Below are positions 45,676-57,531 of a stretch of 64,000 bases of DNA, in pieces. Source of the stretch: Locusta migratoria (Eukaryota; Arthropoda; Insecta; Orthoptera; Acrididae); the NCBI GenBank assembly GCA_026315105.1, contig CM048744.1, positions 906,731,094 through 906,795,093 on the forward strand, given 5' to 3'. The position numbers and the translations under genes were made by a program. The stretch's first letter is position 1. The number at the start of each line of letters is the position of its first letter. The notes below the pieces were generated by a model. It made no database searches. It had not been told where the DNA came from and worked only from the letters and a program-made list of their open reading frames with translations.

Positions 45676-45963
45676 TTTTTTTTTTTTTTTTTTTTTTTTG
45701 CAGACAAACAGCAGAGTCCGTGAAAGGCAACGTTTTAAGTCAGATTCCTGCTCCGGCAAACAGTTTTACTCTGGTAGGAAGTTTCTACCCTTTCTTCGTT
45801 TCAAATACTTCCAACGATCTATCAAATTACGGGTAATGCAAGGAAACAACAATATGAAAGTTGGACAACAGATGCCAGTACTCCAAAAATGAGAAACTCT
45901 ACAATGAGCAACTGTATACTGATACTGTATGGATCTGAACATTCACGGCGTATACTGTTGTTG

Positions 45964-46090
45964 GAATGATCTCGGGTTTCCAGGCGGGTAACAGTGTAAA
46001 AATACCGCGACGTTTCGACGAGTGTTAAACTGATCATCTTCTCTAGGAGTATTTTTAAACTGACACCGGGCTGGAAACCCGAGAACATTT
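45964..46090. mobile_element. Small fold-back element
   Basis: TCTCGGGTTTCCAGGCGGG ... GTGTAAAAATA and its inverse ending CTGGAAACCCGAGA form arms of about 40 bp. Between them lies CGACGTTTCGACGAGT followed by TGATCATCTTCT, a variant of the TTTCG...CATC core of the larger fold-back elements. Confidence 0.6.
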
Positions 46091-46598
46091 CATCAGGAGT
46101 ACCCAAATTAGTTGAAGAGATCTGTAACCGTGTCCATCGCGATCTAGTTCAAGACAGCGTACGAAATACGGGCTGCTGTAACACTGGCAGACCTGTGACC
46201 TCCATTATCAGGAACGGGGACAGGCTGATAAATGACGCGTAGACACACTTTCCTACGTTAGAAACCTTCGATGAATAAAAACTATGCTGCAAGGTAATTA
46301 TTTGCTGGATTCGCTTTTCCGAAGTTATATAACGATGTTTAGTAGGTGTGAAAAAAGAAGGAAGATAACCAATCGCTGTATGGTAAGAGTACAGACGCTA
46401 AGCTTTACGCAACTTCCTTGATATGATAAAATCCACGAAAACGACAAACCAATATCTGACAATGAGAAGTTACAGCTGTCGTAATTTTATTTCTTCAAGT
46501 TCTGGAATTTGAAGATCACTTCTCAGGCGGTTTCCTAGAGCACTTCGACCCGCTTCTCAAAAACACTAAGAATAGCATTTTAAGATTTTCTAGTGTCG

Positions 46599-46895
46599 TT
46601 AACCCTTTCAGCTACTCAAGTTGCCATTATATTCACTATGATTTCAAACTCTGATTATGCCAACTATATAAATCCTTGCAGAAACATAAATATCACAGTA
46701 CTATCAAGCCAGTTTTCTGTATCAAATCCATATGTAAAAACAAAGAATCTTACAGCACACTCAAAAATGGCTCCATTTGCTGGTCTAATTAAAGTAGATG
46801 CAGTAGCTAAAGCTGCTACTGTTAGCAGCACCTACTGGCGATGTGAATGATTGCTACAGATTAAGCTGTTGCATACATACCACGAAAGTGGTTAA
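46599..46895. mobile_element. Possible TTAA-flanked (piggyBac-type) MITE
   Basis: TTAACCCTTTCAG at the left and CGAAAGTGGTTAA at the right give TTAA target sites and imperfect TIRs of about 12 bp. The overlapping 85-residue frame has no transposase motif. Confidence 0.4.
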
Positions 46896-47796
46896 TCAAG
46901 GTGACTTCAAACGGAACCACGTCCTCTGGAAGAATTAAATACTATCTCGAGAATTTTAATACTGTCAAGAGTTGCGTGAGGAGTTTCTTGCTCTAGAATC
47001 AACCTTACTGATTACGTTCTCTGAGGTTTTTTATGTTTTAAAATTTGCACCAAAATTTAAATTTTTAAAAAATTTCTATAACAAATTTTGTTCACATTGA
47101 TCATCCATTTGAGGTAATTTGATAAAATTATTTTTGTTAAATGGAAGCCCAAATCAAAGTTGATCAAAGTCTGCGTTAGACATGTAGGAGTCATGGTTAC
47201 GAGCTATGGAACAATTTTTAAGAGACCCTCTGCATATTTTGCCCGAGTGATGGCGGGATGTAGGCACCCTTCTGTATGCGAGTGCAATGTGTGTTGCCTG
47301 CGTCACAGTCATCTGCGCTGCTCGAGAGGAACTTCTCTACGCAAAAATTGTTAGTGACTCGTTTCTAAAATGTCATTCTCCACTTGCGAAGCGTCATTTC
47401 TGTTGAAAATCGCGACATTTTATTGGCGGAGGTAGTATGCAGCACACTCTTCGTTCGCCGAAATCTCTTCGTCCCACAGCCAGCCGATTAATAAAAGCAT
47501 GCTATATCCCTCACAAAATTGTGATTCTGTCTTTGCAATATTCACCACATATCAACAGACATTAAAAATTAGATATTAGCGGGAACTACACCATCGATTT
47601 TCGCGATTAACAGACGTACGCCACGCACTCAGCTACAGGTGACTCTGCAACAGGCACTTAACGTTTAGTGAACGGCGCTTGCAAATCTTTACATTTTTTT
47701 CGACTTTACATGTGCGTTGTACTGCTCTGGAATCGCATCTGACACTTAAAGAACAACAAACTTCATAGATCGCTTACACTACAATGTATGAAATGA
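46896..47796. other. No recognisable feature
   Basis: AT-rich sequence without motif. Confidence 0.4.
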
Positions 47797-47911
47797 CATT
47801 TCTGCAAATCTATCGGACTCAACTGCGTGGTTATTAGTCCGCAGCTTACGAACTACTTTAAGGTAAACGAACGTAAGGACAAACACCCCCCCCCCCCCCA
47901 CACACACACAC
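47797..47911 (-). repeat. SINE 3' fragment ending in poly-C/(CA)n
   Basis: GCAAATCTATCGGACTCAAC, TGCGTGGTTATTAGTCCGC and CTTACGAACTACTTTAAGG match the 3' body of the SINEs near 10826 and 38832. The internal CA/C tract (47886-47911) sits where the other copy has its TG tract. The tRNA head is missing. Confidence 0.75.
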
Positions 47912-48513
47912 CGAAAGTTAATTTAAATGGACACCCATCAGTAAGGTGGAAAATTAAAATTTCTTTTGAATTCTATACGTCTTGCTATAAATTATAACTC
48001 ATAATGTGACATGTTTTCGTCTTTTTTTAATACTATCGTATCATCTGTATTTCTCATAACAAAAAAATTATTTCATCAATAAATAAGGCACAAGATCTTA
48101 TGCTAATGTGTCCAACGCAAAAGACATATCATTAGGGAAGCATATTGTCAGGCAATGCAAACCGTAGAAAAAACAAAGTTGTAAGAAGATTGCTCGGAAA
48201 TGATCTGCATAAGCCGTCAGATACCGGTACCAGTTATATGCAAATATAGCTCTTGTCTTTGAGAGAAGGCAATTTCCGCCTCTTATCCAGGATGAAAGAA
48301 ACGAACGTGAGACCGCATTCACTTATTTTCGTGTACTACATTATGTATGGCCCTGATAGGAAAACGCAAGCGATCCGTCATCTTTTCTTCCGTAATCATC
48401 TTGTATAAACTTTAAGAATACAGTTGCTTAGATTAATACTGGAAAATCAAGCTGCCTTCGAGGAAATGATGCTTCCTATCATAACCGTAATCACCACCAT
48501 CTACTACAGCTAC
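47912..48513. other. No recognisable feature
   Basis: AT-rich spacer. Confidence 0.4.

Positions 48514-48556
<43 letters not shown>
48514..48556. repeat. (AAT)n microsatellite
   Basis: About 14 AAT units. Confidence 0.96.
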
Positions 48557-51500
48557 GCTTAGGTCAGATTCTTACAGACTTTTGATACGATTCTAAAGTT
48601 TTAAACGAAATATAGAAAGTTTGTTACAACAAGAACAACTAAAATGTTCTCATCACCGTAAATATCTCTTAGCCACATCAAAGTGAACAACTAGCTTCTC
48701 CACTTACCCGGAAAATTCAAAAATTATATATTTAAAAAAATTTGTTTAAAAAATGTTTTAGGAAAGGTAAGTCGTCTAACTTTGGCCAGAACACTTGCCT
48801 TTTGTTCTGTGATTGTAGCTTCTTCACTGTGATTGTACAATTTAATCCAACGTAATTAAGTAGCTGTTTTAGTCGATACGGGTTCCGAATTAGGTCTTCA
48901 AAATTTCTTCGTAATAAATTGAACGCAATCTTTGCGATTATTTACACGTTCTTGCTCCTAGAAACAACAAAACCAGAATTAATCTTTTAGGTCTCTTCGG
49001 TTTCTCTAAATCATCATCATCAATAATAAGTAGTAGTAGTGGTAGTGGTAGTGGTAGTAGTAGCAGCAGCAGCCTCGAATTTAGCGGTAATTCCAGAATT
49101 TCAAGGAATTGTATGAAGTCCTATGATTTACTATTGCAAAGTAACGTATAAGCGATAGGATTGTCTTGTGTACACTATCGATGAAATCTGCATATAAGCT
49201 ACGAGATGATCCCTCAAGACTAACGTATCACGACTGGACTGCCTCACTTGCATTCCGACAGAACATCTTCGGTTTAGATGTGCGTAGGTGTCATACCTCC
49301 CCGCCTTATTAATTGCACATGGTTAATATATTTAAGGTAATGCAATTTAAGTGTTATATTCATATAAACGCAGAAAATTAATACAAAATAGTTACTGCGC
49401 ACCAGATTATCGTAATCTATCAACGAAACAATTGTCTTATTTATTTACAAATTGTACCTTTCTTGTTACCTTACGAATTACAGCTACTCTTATGGTTTTC
49501 TGTTTTTCTTTCTTTCTTTCTTGCTTTCTTCAAAATCCTTTCTGGAGAACGCCGAGCTGATTCTCTTGGCATATTTGTGGCCATTTTCCTTCTTATTTCT
49601 TTATTTCTCACGGCAGCGTAGTGCTCTAATGATATAGAAGTTGACGGGTTGAAACAACCGTACTTCAAAATTGTAGTGGATGACTGTCAGAAAAGCATAT
49701 GACTAATGTTACATGCGTCAATGCCTAATGGCGCAGGTGTTCTGAAACCACCAACCCGTGAATGAGAATGCGCATGCGAAGGTTACGTAGCACTTTTAAC
49801 GAATTCAAGCCTCTAACACTTCACAGCTGCAAGAAATTTAATTGGCTATTTATCCACACTGGTGTTTGAATTCTTGAGCATCGTTTCTACAGCCTAGACA
49901 TTTCGTCTGAAGAAGACGCTATTTGCCTTCTCTCTAAGTACTCCAGCAGGCATAGAATGATGAATGTGATTAGATGCCTAAGAATGAATATGACGAATGA
50001 CAGAACACAGGGAGTTGACATGGCTATCATTGTAAAAAGTCCTGTTAACACTTCGCAGCGCATTTTGTAATTGCAGCCCATTACTCTGAAATATGGCACA
50101 ACTTCGTTAAACATTTGAGTTCAAAGTAATGTATTTCTATACCTGTGGCAGTAACATATCTGCATTGTTACAAATGTGTAACTGTGGCCTTAAGTGTTTC
50201 GTGAAACTGTTTTACCATACTTCAGAGTAGCAAACTAAGTTTTCCAAAATGCGTTGCAAGATATTTACTCCATACATTTCACGATAACATCCACTCAATT
50301 CACTGCATTGTTATTTACCTGTTTCTTCCTTTCTATTCATCCTGTGGCATCTGAGAACTTTTATCATTCCAGGCTTTCAAGTATATTTATGGCGTAGACA
50401 ATAACTGTCTTTCAAAAACGATGAATACACTGCCAATTATTATTAGGGGGCCGTAGGAACCGTCCGTAAGTTCTGGAACTCTAAAGTGGTTTAACAAGCA
50501 ATATAACTGCATCCATTTACTATAACTGCTAACTATAAAAACTACAACCCAGAAAGGAGAGAACGACTTATTTACCGTATATTAGGACGAATACATGGTG
50601 AGTTTGTTGTGGATTTAAGGGGCTTAAAGGGTATGAGTTTTATAACACAGAATTGCCTTATGAAGCAGCACTGTTGAGCTTACGATCGAACTGAGCTTGG
50701 AAGACGTAACGAGTTCGTCATTCCATGCTACTTTAATGCCCGAGTTCGTCATTCGTAGTATCGGCCGAGTGTTGGCATCATAGGTTTTTGGCAAAACACA
50801 GCCAGATGTTATAAATGGTTGAGTAATCTGGATGTCCTGGCCAGGGCATCCTGTGTACAAATATAGGCCGAAACAGCACTGACAATATTCGTATTACGTT
50901 ATCCTGTTGAATGGCAACACCAACGGCTTTCATCATTAAACTATTATTTGTCGGTTCACTCAAGATGTCTCTAGTCAGTATAATATGAAGAGGTATGTCA
51001 ATCTTGCGTTGTAAGTGTGTCTCGCGGAAGACTCGTCAGACGAATCTCAGCAGGTATTTGCAACTTCTTTTTAAGCATTGATAAATGTCACAAAGATAGA
51101 AGCATTTGCTTGAACTGACTACAGCTACAAAACGCAGAAACTAATTTGCAAGTATCTGGCGTATGTGCGCGGATGACCTGTAGGAGCTTAACCCTGTACC
51201 TTAACAGCTGCTGTCTAAATTACAGGTTATGCGAAGCAGAGCTGATCTTTGCGTCCCATACAGACACGTATGACCTATGACGGACGCAACTTTCGTTCTC
51301 TTCCGAGCCTCCACATACGGATAGACCCGTCATGATGTGTAAGTAATTGGGTTACGTCTGAAATGAAATGCTACTCCTGTGTATAGCAACATTGGTCAGA
51401 TCACGGACGAAGAACGTATCTCTGCTGGTGTGTGTATCTAATGTCACAACAACCGTAGCCACGCTTTCACTACGTAAAACTAAAGACTTCACGCTAAGAG

Positions 51501-51780
51501 CTGAAGTCAGAGTGATCTGGTAGCACGACGCGGCACAAAATTTTCGGGGAGCCAGTGAAGTTGTTGCATACAACTGCTACAAGAGTGTACATGTAAATAC
51601 TTCTCTTGTTGCAGAAGGCCCATTTCTCCGAGTGAATTTTTATTGACGTGGAAATATAATATGATATATACTATCATCCACTGTAGCCTTGATTAACGCC
51701 CTCCAAAACATCCCTTCCACAGTTTTAACACAGTCGCGGAACTTCAATCAACGCAAGCATTTTGACATTAACACGGTATA
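48557..51780. other. Long stretch without gene
   Basis: Holds a (GTA/GTG)n-type tract at about 49027-49072. Frames at 49887-50114, 50624-50963 and 51352-51573 have no domain. The last region may be old transposon sequence but I cannot support it. Confidence 0.4.
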
Positions 51781-51859
51781 CACTACATGATAAAGTATCT
51801 GAAAACATGGCTGAAAATTACAACTTCGCGGCGCTCTCCCTCGGGAAGGCTGGAATTCA

Positions 51860-52048
51860 AAAATGTTCAAATGTTTGTTAAGCTTATGGGACTTAACTAC
51901 GGGGTCATCAGTCCCTAAACTTAAAACTACTTATCAACTACCTTATACTAATGACGACACAAATATCCATGTCCGAGGGGGGATTCGAACCCCCGACCGT
52001 AGTGGCCGTGCAGACCGTGACTGGAGCGCCTCAGTCTCCTCGGCCGGC
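51860..52048 (-). repeat. tRNA-derived SINE (main family) with 12-bp TSD
   Basis: The minus strand has the GCCGAGGAGACTGAGGCGC head, B box GGGGGTTCGAATCCCCCC and body GGGACTGATGACCCCGTAG. GGCTGGAATTCA flanks it at 51848-51859 and 52049-52060; this sequence belongs to element A, so the SINE is younger than element A. Confidence 0.93.
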
Positions 52049-52057
52049 GGCTGGAAT

Positions 52058-53110
52058 TCAGTATGGTGTTGGCCGACCCTTAGCGTTGATGACATCTTTC
52101 ACTCTCGCAAGCATACGTTCAATTAGATGATTAAAGGTTTCTTGGGGAATAGCAGCCCACTCTTCAAGAAGTGCTGCAGTAAGGAGAGCTATCAATTTAG
52201 GTCCGTGAGGCCTGGAACGAAGTCGGCGGACCAAATCATCCGAAAAGTGTTCTATAGTGTTCAAGTCGGGACTCTGTGCAGGTCATTCCATTACAGAGAT
52301 GTTTTACCGTGTAACGACTGCGACACGGGCCGTGCATTATAAACAGGTGCTCTATTGTGTTTAAAGATGCAATAGCCATCCTTTAATTGTTCTTCAATAG
52401 TGGGAACAAGAAGGTGCCTAAAACAATGTTTTGCTGTGATAGTACCACACAAAACAAGGGGTGCATCACATTGTAACACCACCGGCTACGAATTTTACTG
52501 TTGGCACTACACACGTTGGCAGACGACTTTCACCAGGCATTCGTCTTACCCACAACCTGCCAACTGATCGCCACATTGTGTACCGAGATTTGTTACTCTA
52601 CACAACGTTTTTCCACAGCTGAATCGTCCAACGTTTACGCTCCTACAGTGAGAGAGGCTTCGTTTGACATTCACTTGCGTGATGTGTGGTTTATGGGCAG
52701 CAGATTGACCATGAAATCCCAGGTTTGTCACCTCCCGCCTAAGTGTCATAGTACTTGGAATGCATTTTGAAGCAGTTTGGAATTCCTGTGTGATAGTGTA
52801 GATGCCTGCCTATAAGACTGCACTATCTTTTTCAATTGTCGGCGCTCTTGTCAGTCAAAAGACGAGGTCGGGCTGTACGCATTCGTGCTATACGTGCCCC
52901 ATCACGTTTCAAGTTTACCGCCAGTCAGGAAAATGGACCTAGGGATGTTTATGAGTATGGAAATCTCGCGTACAGACTTCCGACACGGGTGACACGTGAT
53001 GACGTTCCAAGTCCGTGTCTTCCACGAAGCGCCCCATTCTGCTCTCTCACGATGTCTAATGATTACTGAGGTCGCTGATATGGAGTAGCTGGCAACACAA
53101 TATACGTAAT
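52058..53110 (-). pseudogene. Tc1-like transposase A
   Basis: Minus-strand pieces in several frames, N to C: KSVREISILINIPRS (helix-turn-helix), TLRREVTNLGFHGQSAAHKP and HITQVNVKRSLSHC (second DNA-binding/linker), PLVLCGTITAKHCF, CIFKHNRAPVYNARPV and TIEHFSDDLVRRLRSRPHGP, ending ALLEEWAAIPQETFNHLIER and the stop at 52058. The second catalytic Asp of the HDNAP motif reads Asn-Arg (KHNRAP) and the first SDES block is unrecognisable, while the final Glu (IEH) remains. It is a dead copy. Confidence 0.8.
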
Positions 53111-53171
53111 ATGAAAAACTTGTGTTTTTGAGGTTGTTCGGATACTTTTGATCACAGTGCATTGATGTGCA

Positions 53172-54260
53172 CTATGGTGTAGCGTCATGGGATACCCCTG
53201 AATATCTTGTCACCTTTTTTCCCAGGTAAGTGCAGCAACTCGACGCAGAATGTACTCAGCAACTCGTTTGGAGTTTCTTGTTGGAACACTAAGCCATGCT
53301 GCTTCAACAGCCGTCCACAATTGCCGAAGTGTTGCCGCAGCAACTGATGCTCCCCATGTCTCTAACATGTGATTTATGTCGGGTGATCGGGAAGGCTGAA
53401 TTCGCTGAAACTATCCGGAATGTTCTTCCAAACAATGGGGAACAATTGTGGCTCGATCATGCATGGGAATTCCATGTTTGAAACGAATTACCCGAGTGAC
53501 TGCAAATGATCTGCAAGCAAATATTACAAGTGAATGATGGCTTCAGATAAACCAGAGGACCCGGTCAATTACACGTAAAACGCGGCCCCAAACACTGTGC
53601 AGCCACCAGAAGCACGCACAGCGCCTTATTGTTCGGGTCTGCGTCACACTAAGTGCACCACACATCTTACAACCGAACACGTGACTCACCCGACCAAGAC
53701 TCGGTTTTGACCCGACCAAGACTCGGTTTTGCAGTGGTCTTGGGTCCAACCGATAGCGTCAGGAGCTAAGGAGTACCACCGTAGGCCATGGTGTGCTATT
53801 AGCGATGGAACTCCAGCCGGTTATCTGCTGCTCTGGCTCACCAATGAGCCAATTGAGCAATACAGTCTTAAATTATACGTTCGTCGTACATGCCACATCG
53901 ATTGCTGTTACTATTTTGAGCAGTATTGTTTCCTTGTCAAGACTGACAAATTTACGCAGTTGGACAATGCGTTGTCCTGGTGAGAGGTAACGCCAAAATT
54001 TTTATATCCTCCACACGTATTTGACACTGTGGAGCTCTGAGGATTTTTTCCCCTGAGGATTTCCGAAATGGAATCCCCGAAGCGGCTAGCTGTAATTCGC
54101 ACTCCGTTTACAAAGTCTACTAATTCCAGTCGTGCGCGATCAGTACACCGGAAAGCTATCCACATGTTAACGGGAGCACAAATGATAGCTCTGCCAATCA
54201 ACCGCTTTTTCTACTTTGTGTACTCGATACTACCGCTCATTCTTTCTGCATATCGCTATC
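53172..54260 (-). pseudogene. Tc1-like element B with decayed transposase
   Basis: A second, different Tc1-like family. The minus-strand N-terminus reads LELVDFVNGVRITASRFGD, SISEILRG and SSTVSNTCGGYKNFGVTS, the first helix-turn-helix region. Downstream frames give CKMCGALSVTQTRTIR, FWWLHSVWGRVLRVIDRVLW, and near 53290 a broken C-terminus. Ends look like GTCATGGGATA / TATCGCTATCC, imperfect. It begins about 12 bp from element A. The catalytic residues cannot all be found. Confidence 0.65.
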
Positions 54261-54914
54261 CGAACACCAGAAATTGTCAGGAATATGGTGTCTAAAGCCT
54301 GTAACATTGGGTGAATGGTGAAAAACTCGGAAATACTCTCGAGAGGGTCCCAGCAGCGACGTGATAGCTGTGCAGTTGCCGTACCTCGCAATATGAGGTC
54401 TGGAGAGTGCGATACAGTTTTTCAAACATTTCCTCTTCATATATTGAACACTAACAGCTAAACCCGCCCACGCTTCTTTGTGACTCATGTGTGTAAGCGA
54501 ATGGGGAAGTAAATAAACATTCTTGCGAATATACACTCAGCGGATAGTATATGAATGAAATTAACACCGTGATTTACGTTGTATAGAAGAGTGGAATCAA
54601 CGTTACGAACAATATTATTTACCAGAAAATCATTGTAAAGCCAGTGTTTGCCCTGTTCTTTTTGTCCGTTTTCTACGTAAATAGCATATATAGAAAAGAT
54701 GACAGGTTTTAACTACTGTAAAGCATTCTAAGTTCAATAACTACTAAAAAACAATTTGCCTACTCTTTATACATCCACATTATATCAGCCCCTCCCCCTG
54801 CCAAGTCATCTCACTAGATCCATGCTATTCAAAATTTATGGTAACTGAACGAAATAACGACCCCAATAAACCTCATTTACAAACTGTGTTACTACGATGT
54901 TACGATTCCATCCC
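54261..54914. other. No recognisable feature
   Basis: AT-rich spacer. Confidence 0.4.
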
Positions 54915-55145
54915 GCCTTAGCAGTCCAGTAGACATCGTAGTAGATTGCCACGCATGGGGCCAGGGTTCGATCCCGGTCGGGTTGGAAATTTCTCGACTC
55001 GGGGACTGGGTTTGTATCATCATCATGATCATCGACGCGACCCAAGTCGCCGACGTGGCGTCATCTTAAGACTTGCACCAGGCAGGCCGATCACGATCCC
55101 AGCTGGAGGTCTAACGTCCAAAATGCCACATAAAATCATCATAAT
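54915..55145 (+). repeat. tRNA-derived SINE, third family
   Basis: The head ends in B-box-like GGTTCGATCCCGG, followed by TCGGGTTGGAAATTTCTCGA, CTCGGGGACTGGGTTTGT, ATCATCATCATGATCATCG, GACGTGGCGTC, AAGACTTGCACCAGGCAGGC and AAATGCCACATAAAATCAT. The body matches, as I recall, an abundant locust SINE that ends in a decayed CATCATC tract and GGACCTGCC part. Confidence 0.7.
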
Positions 55146-56197
55146 ACGACTCTACTACCAACTAATTCGACCTAGCGGTTAGGACACTAACTTACCGGTA
55201 TATTAATGTTACTGAAAGGTACGTAATATTGCTTCCATCACTCCTACGTACGCATACATATAAACGTGACTTTTGTGCACATTTACGGCAAAGCATCTTT
55301 CTATTGCCTAGAATAATATTGTAAATCGGTACTTAATTTTGCGTTTTGACTTAATATTTGCTCAGTATATCGCTGATGTCCGTCCCAAAAGACACTGAGG
55401 TACCGTGTAGGAATTCTAAGTAAATTAGTCCAAATGTTTCAGAGATTAGCAGCGACTCGTCTTTATGCAGTAGTGCAGATACAGGTTAGCACAGTATCTC
55501 CATTAGTCAAGTTAACGATTAGCTGTATATTTTTCCACACCATTTCGGTTTATTTTCTTCGGGATTTGTGCATTTCTAGTAACTTACGTACACAAACACG
55601 GTCGAAAAAACGGTGTATCTGAGGCTGTCGGAAGGTTACACCAGCAATAACACAGAACGATAAACCTCATTCCGATAGGCCATGATTCTGGCTAAATCTG
55701 GCAAGCGCTGGCAGACTCTCCCATCCTCATAGGAGGCGTAAGACTTTTCTGTGGAACATGATTCGAATTCAGTTTCCGAATAATAAACCCGGCACGGAAA
55801 CATTCGTAACGTGCAGCATTTGTACGTTATTTCCTACTCTGCACTGGTATGTTAAAACACGTGGATCTGGCGCACTTCATGCCAATATTACGTTCGTCTC
55901 ATTTCAGCTGTAGTTTTAATTGCCGATATCGTATTACCAAATATCTCATAAAGTTAACAGTGGCAACTCTTCGTTGAAACGTGCGTCAGTGCTCCCGAGC
56001 ACCTCGTAGCGGCGTAAGTTGTGAACTAAAACTGGGACTGAACGGCCGATTTAACACAGACTCAGAAGACTGCATCATCCGTCGGCGTACTGTACGGAAG
56101 TAACAAATGTTTGTAAGGAGAGTGTCTTACACACGACTGTAACAGCGAACTACAAGGAGCTATGCACTTCCCGAAAAAAATTGAAAATTTTAAATAT
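55146..56197. other. No recognisable feature
   Basis: AT-rich spacer without motif. Confidence 0.4.
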
Positions 56198-56655
56198 TTA
56201 ACACGTCCACTGCCGTTCACGCTCTGGCGCGTGTAAACGTTACTTTTGTCAGGTGCCGCTCACGCTGTGGCGCGTGCTGCGACCTAGCATCCTATTATGG
56301 TTTGTTGTAAACTGGCATCGTCTAATAAAGCTGTATACTCTGGTAGTCACTCAGGGAAGAGTAAGTGATATGCACACGTACGTGGTTCCAGATTTCCGCG
56401 TTTGCATTACCGGCTACGAGCCACACACGCTTCTCGTGATGTCATGATAGATTTATGTACTGCTTATATTGTTCATTTGTTTTCACAAAAATGCAAATGC
56501 AAATAAAAAACCATATCAAAAAACTGAAAACTAAAACCAAAACATTCAGTGGCTCAAAACTATGAAAAGATACTGTCAAAATACGATCACGCGCCAGAGC
56601 GTGAAGTGGCACCTAGCATCATCGCGCCAGAGCGGAACGGCAGCGAACGTGTTAA
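56198..56655. mobile_element. TTAA-flanked (piggyBac-type) MITE
   Basis: TTAACACGTCCACTGCCGTT at the left and AACGGCAGCGAACGTGTTAA at the right form TIRs extending about 36 bp to CTCTGGCGCG. Subterminal repeats (CGCTCACGCTGTGGCGCGTG and ACGCGCCAGAGCGTGAAGTG, each next to ACCTAGCATC) lie further in. TTAA is present at both ends (56198-56201, 56652-56655). The interior of about 300 bp has no transposase. Confidence 0.8.
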
Positions 56656-57531
56656 GGAGGCTACGATTACACCTACGGAGGTCGTTTACTTTTAATAAAC
56701 AGTCTTTCATGCTCTGATATACCCTTTTCTTGTAAGTTCTTTATAGATACAGATAGTAAGCGAAGAGATGACTTGGTTAAAATTTTTTAAAAAGAGGGAC
56801 CCAGAGCATTTGAACAAAAGTTATGTATTATGCCCAGACCACTTCTTAGAGAAAGATTTCAGAAATAAGATTCTAAAAAGCCTAGGGTAAATGTAATTTG
56901 GTCAAGCTTGTAGTTTCTGAAAAATGGTGGTTAATGTATCATAACAACGAAGGTTTACAGGGCAACAGTTAAAAGTTTTATTTAAATCTCTTCATTTAAA
57001 GTGTAGACGAGGCTTTAGAAACACCAGCACAATACCTTCACTGTCAGTTTTTTTTTATTTAAGCAGAGATTTTATGATACACAAGGCCAAATAAAAATTT
57101 AAAGTAATCTTACATTTTCGTTGTCATTTCCAGTATGCGGCCTGGTGCACTGCCTTCCGTCCTGTTGCTGAACTACTCATGGAAACTGCGTTCAAGTATA
57201 TGGTTCAAACTTACGTCATGTATTGTAGTTTCAGTTCGAATTCTATCCACATATAATTTACAAATTATGGAAGGCTATTTGTCCGTTTACGCAATTACAA
57301 TAAATGCGATCGTACATCACTAGATGCGTTTCGTTTCACTGAATAAAATAGATCTTCAGTGGTCTACAATTTGATTTGTTTTCATAGTTCGTTAAATTTT
57401 GCAATTTATTTATTTACGAAAATGTCATTTTGCCTGACGTCATGGAACGCCGACGTGTTGCACATTTCATAGCAGAGAGGTCTGCTTTAGTTTCTTCTGC
57501 CCTACGCTTAAAAAAATCTCACATGTTTTAC
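56656..57531. other. No recognisable feature
   Basis: AT-rich, short frames only. Confidence 0.4.

Larger units (their letters stand above)
51781..53159 (-). mobile_element. Tc1-like element A, with SINE inside
   Basis: Ends are diverged inverted repeats: CACTACATGATAAAGTATCT at the left after TA, and the inverse AGATACTTTTGATCACAGTG-like end at 53159. The right end as written reads GGATACTTTTGATCACAGTG. Between them is a decayed Tc1-type transposase on the minus strand and a SINE insertion at 51860-52048. Confidence 0.75.

Noticed and set aside
51352..51573. 73-residue minus-strand frame, possible transposon piece
   Set aside because: No recognisable motif and no TIR or TSD nearby.
52501..52770. 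Plus-strand 89-residue frame
   Set aside because: It is antisense to the Tc1-like transposase motifs on the minus strand.
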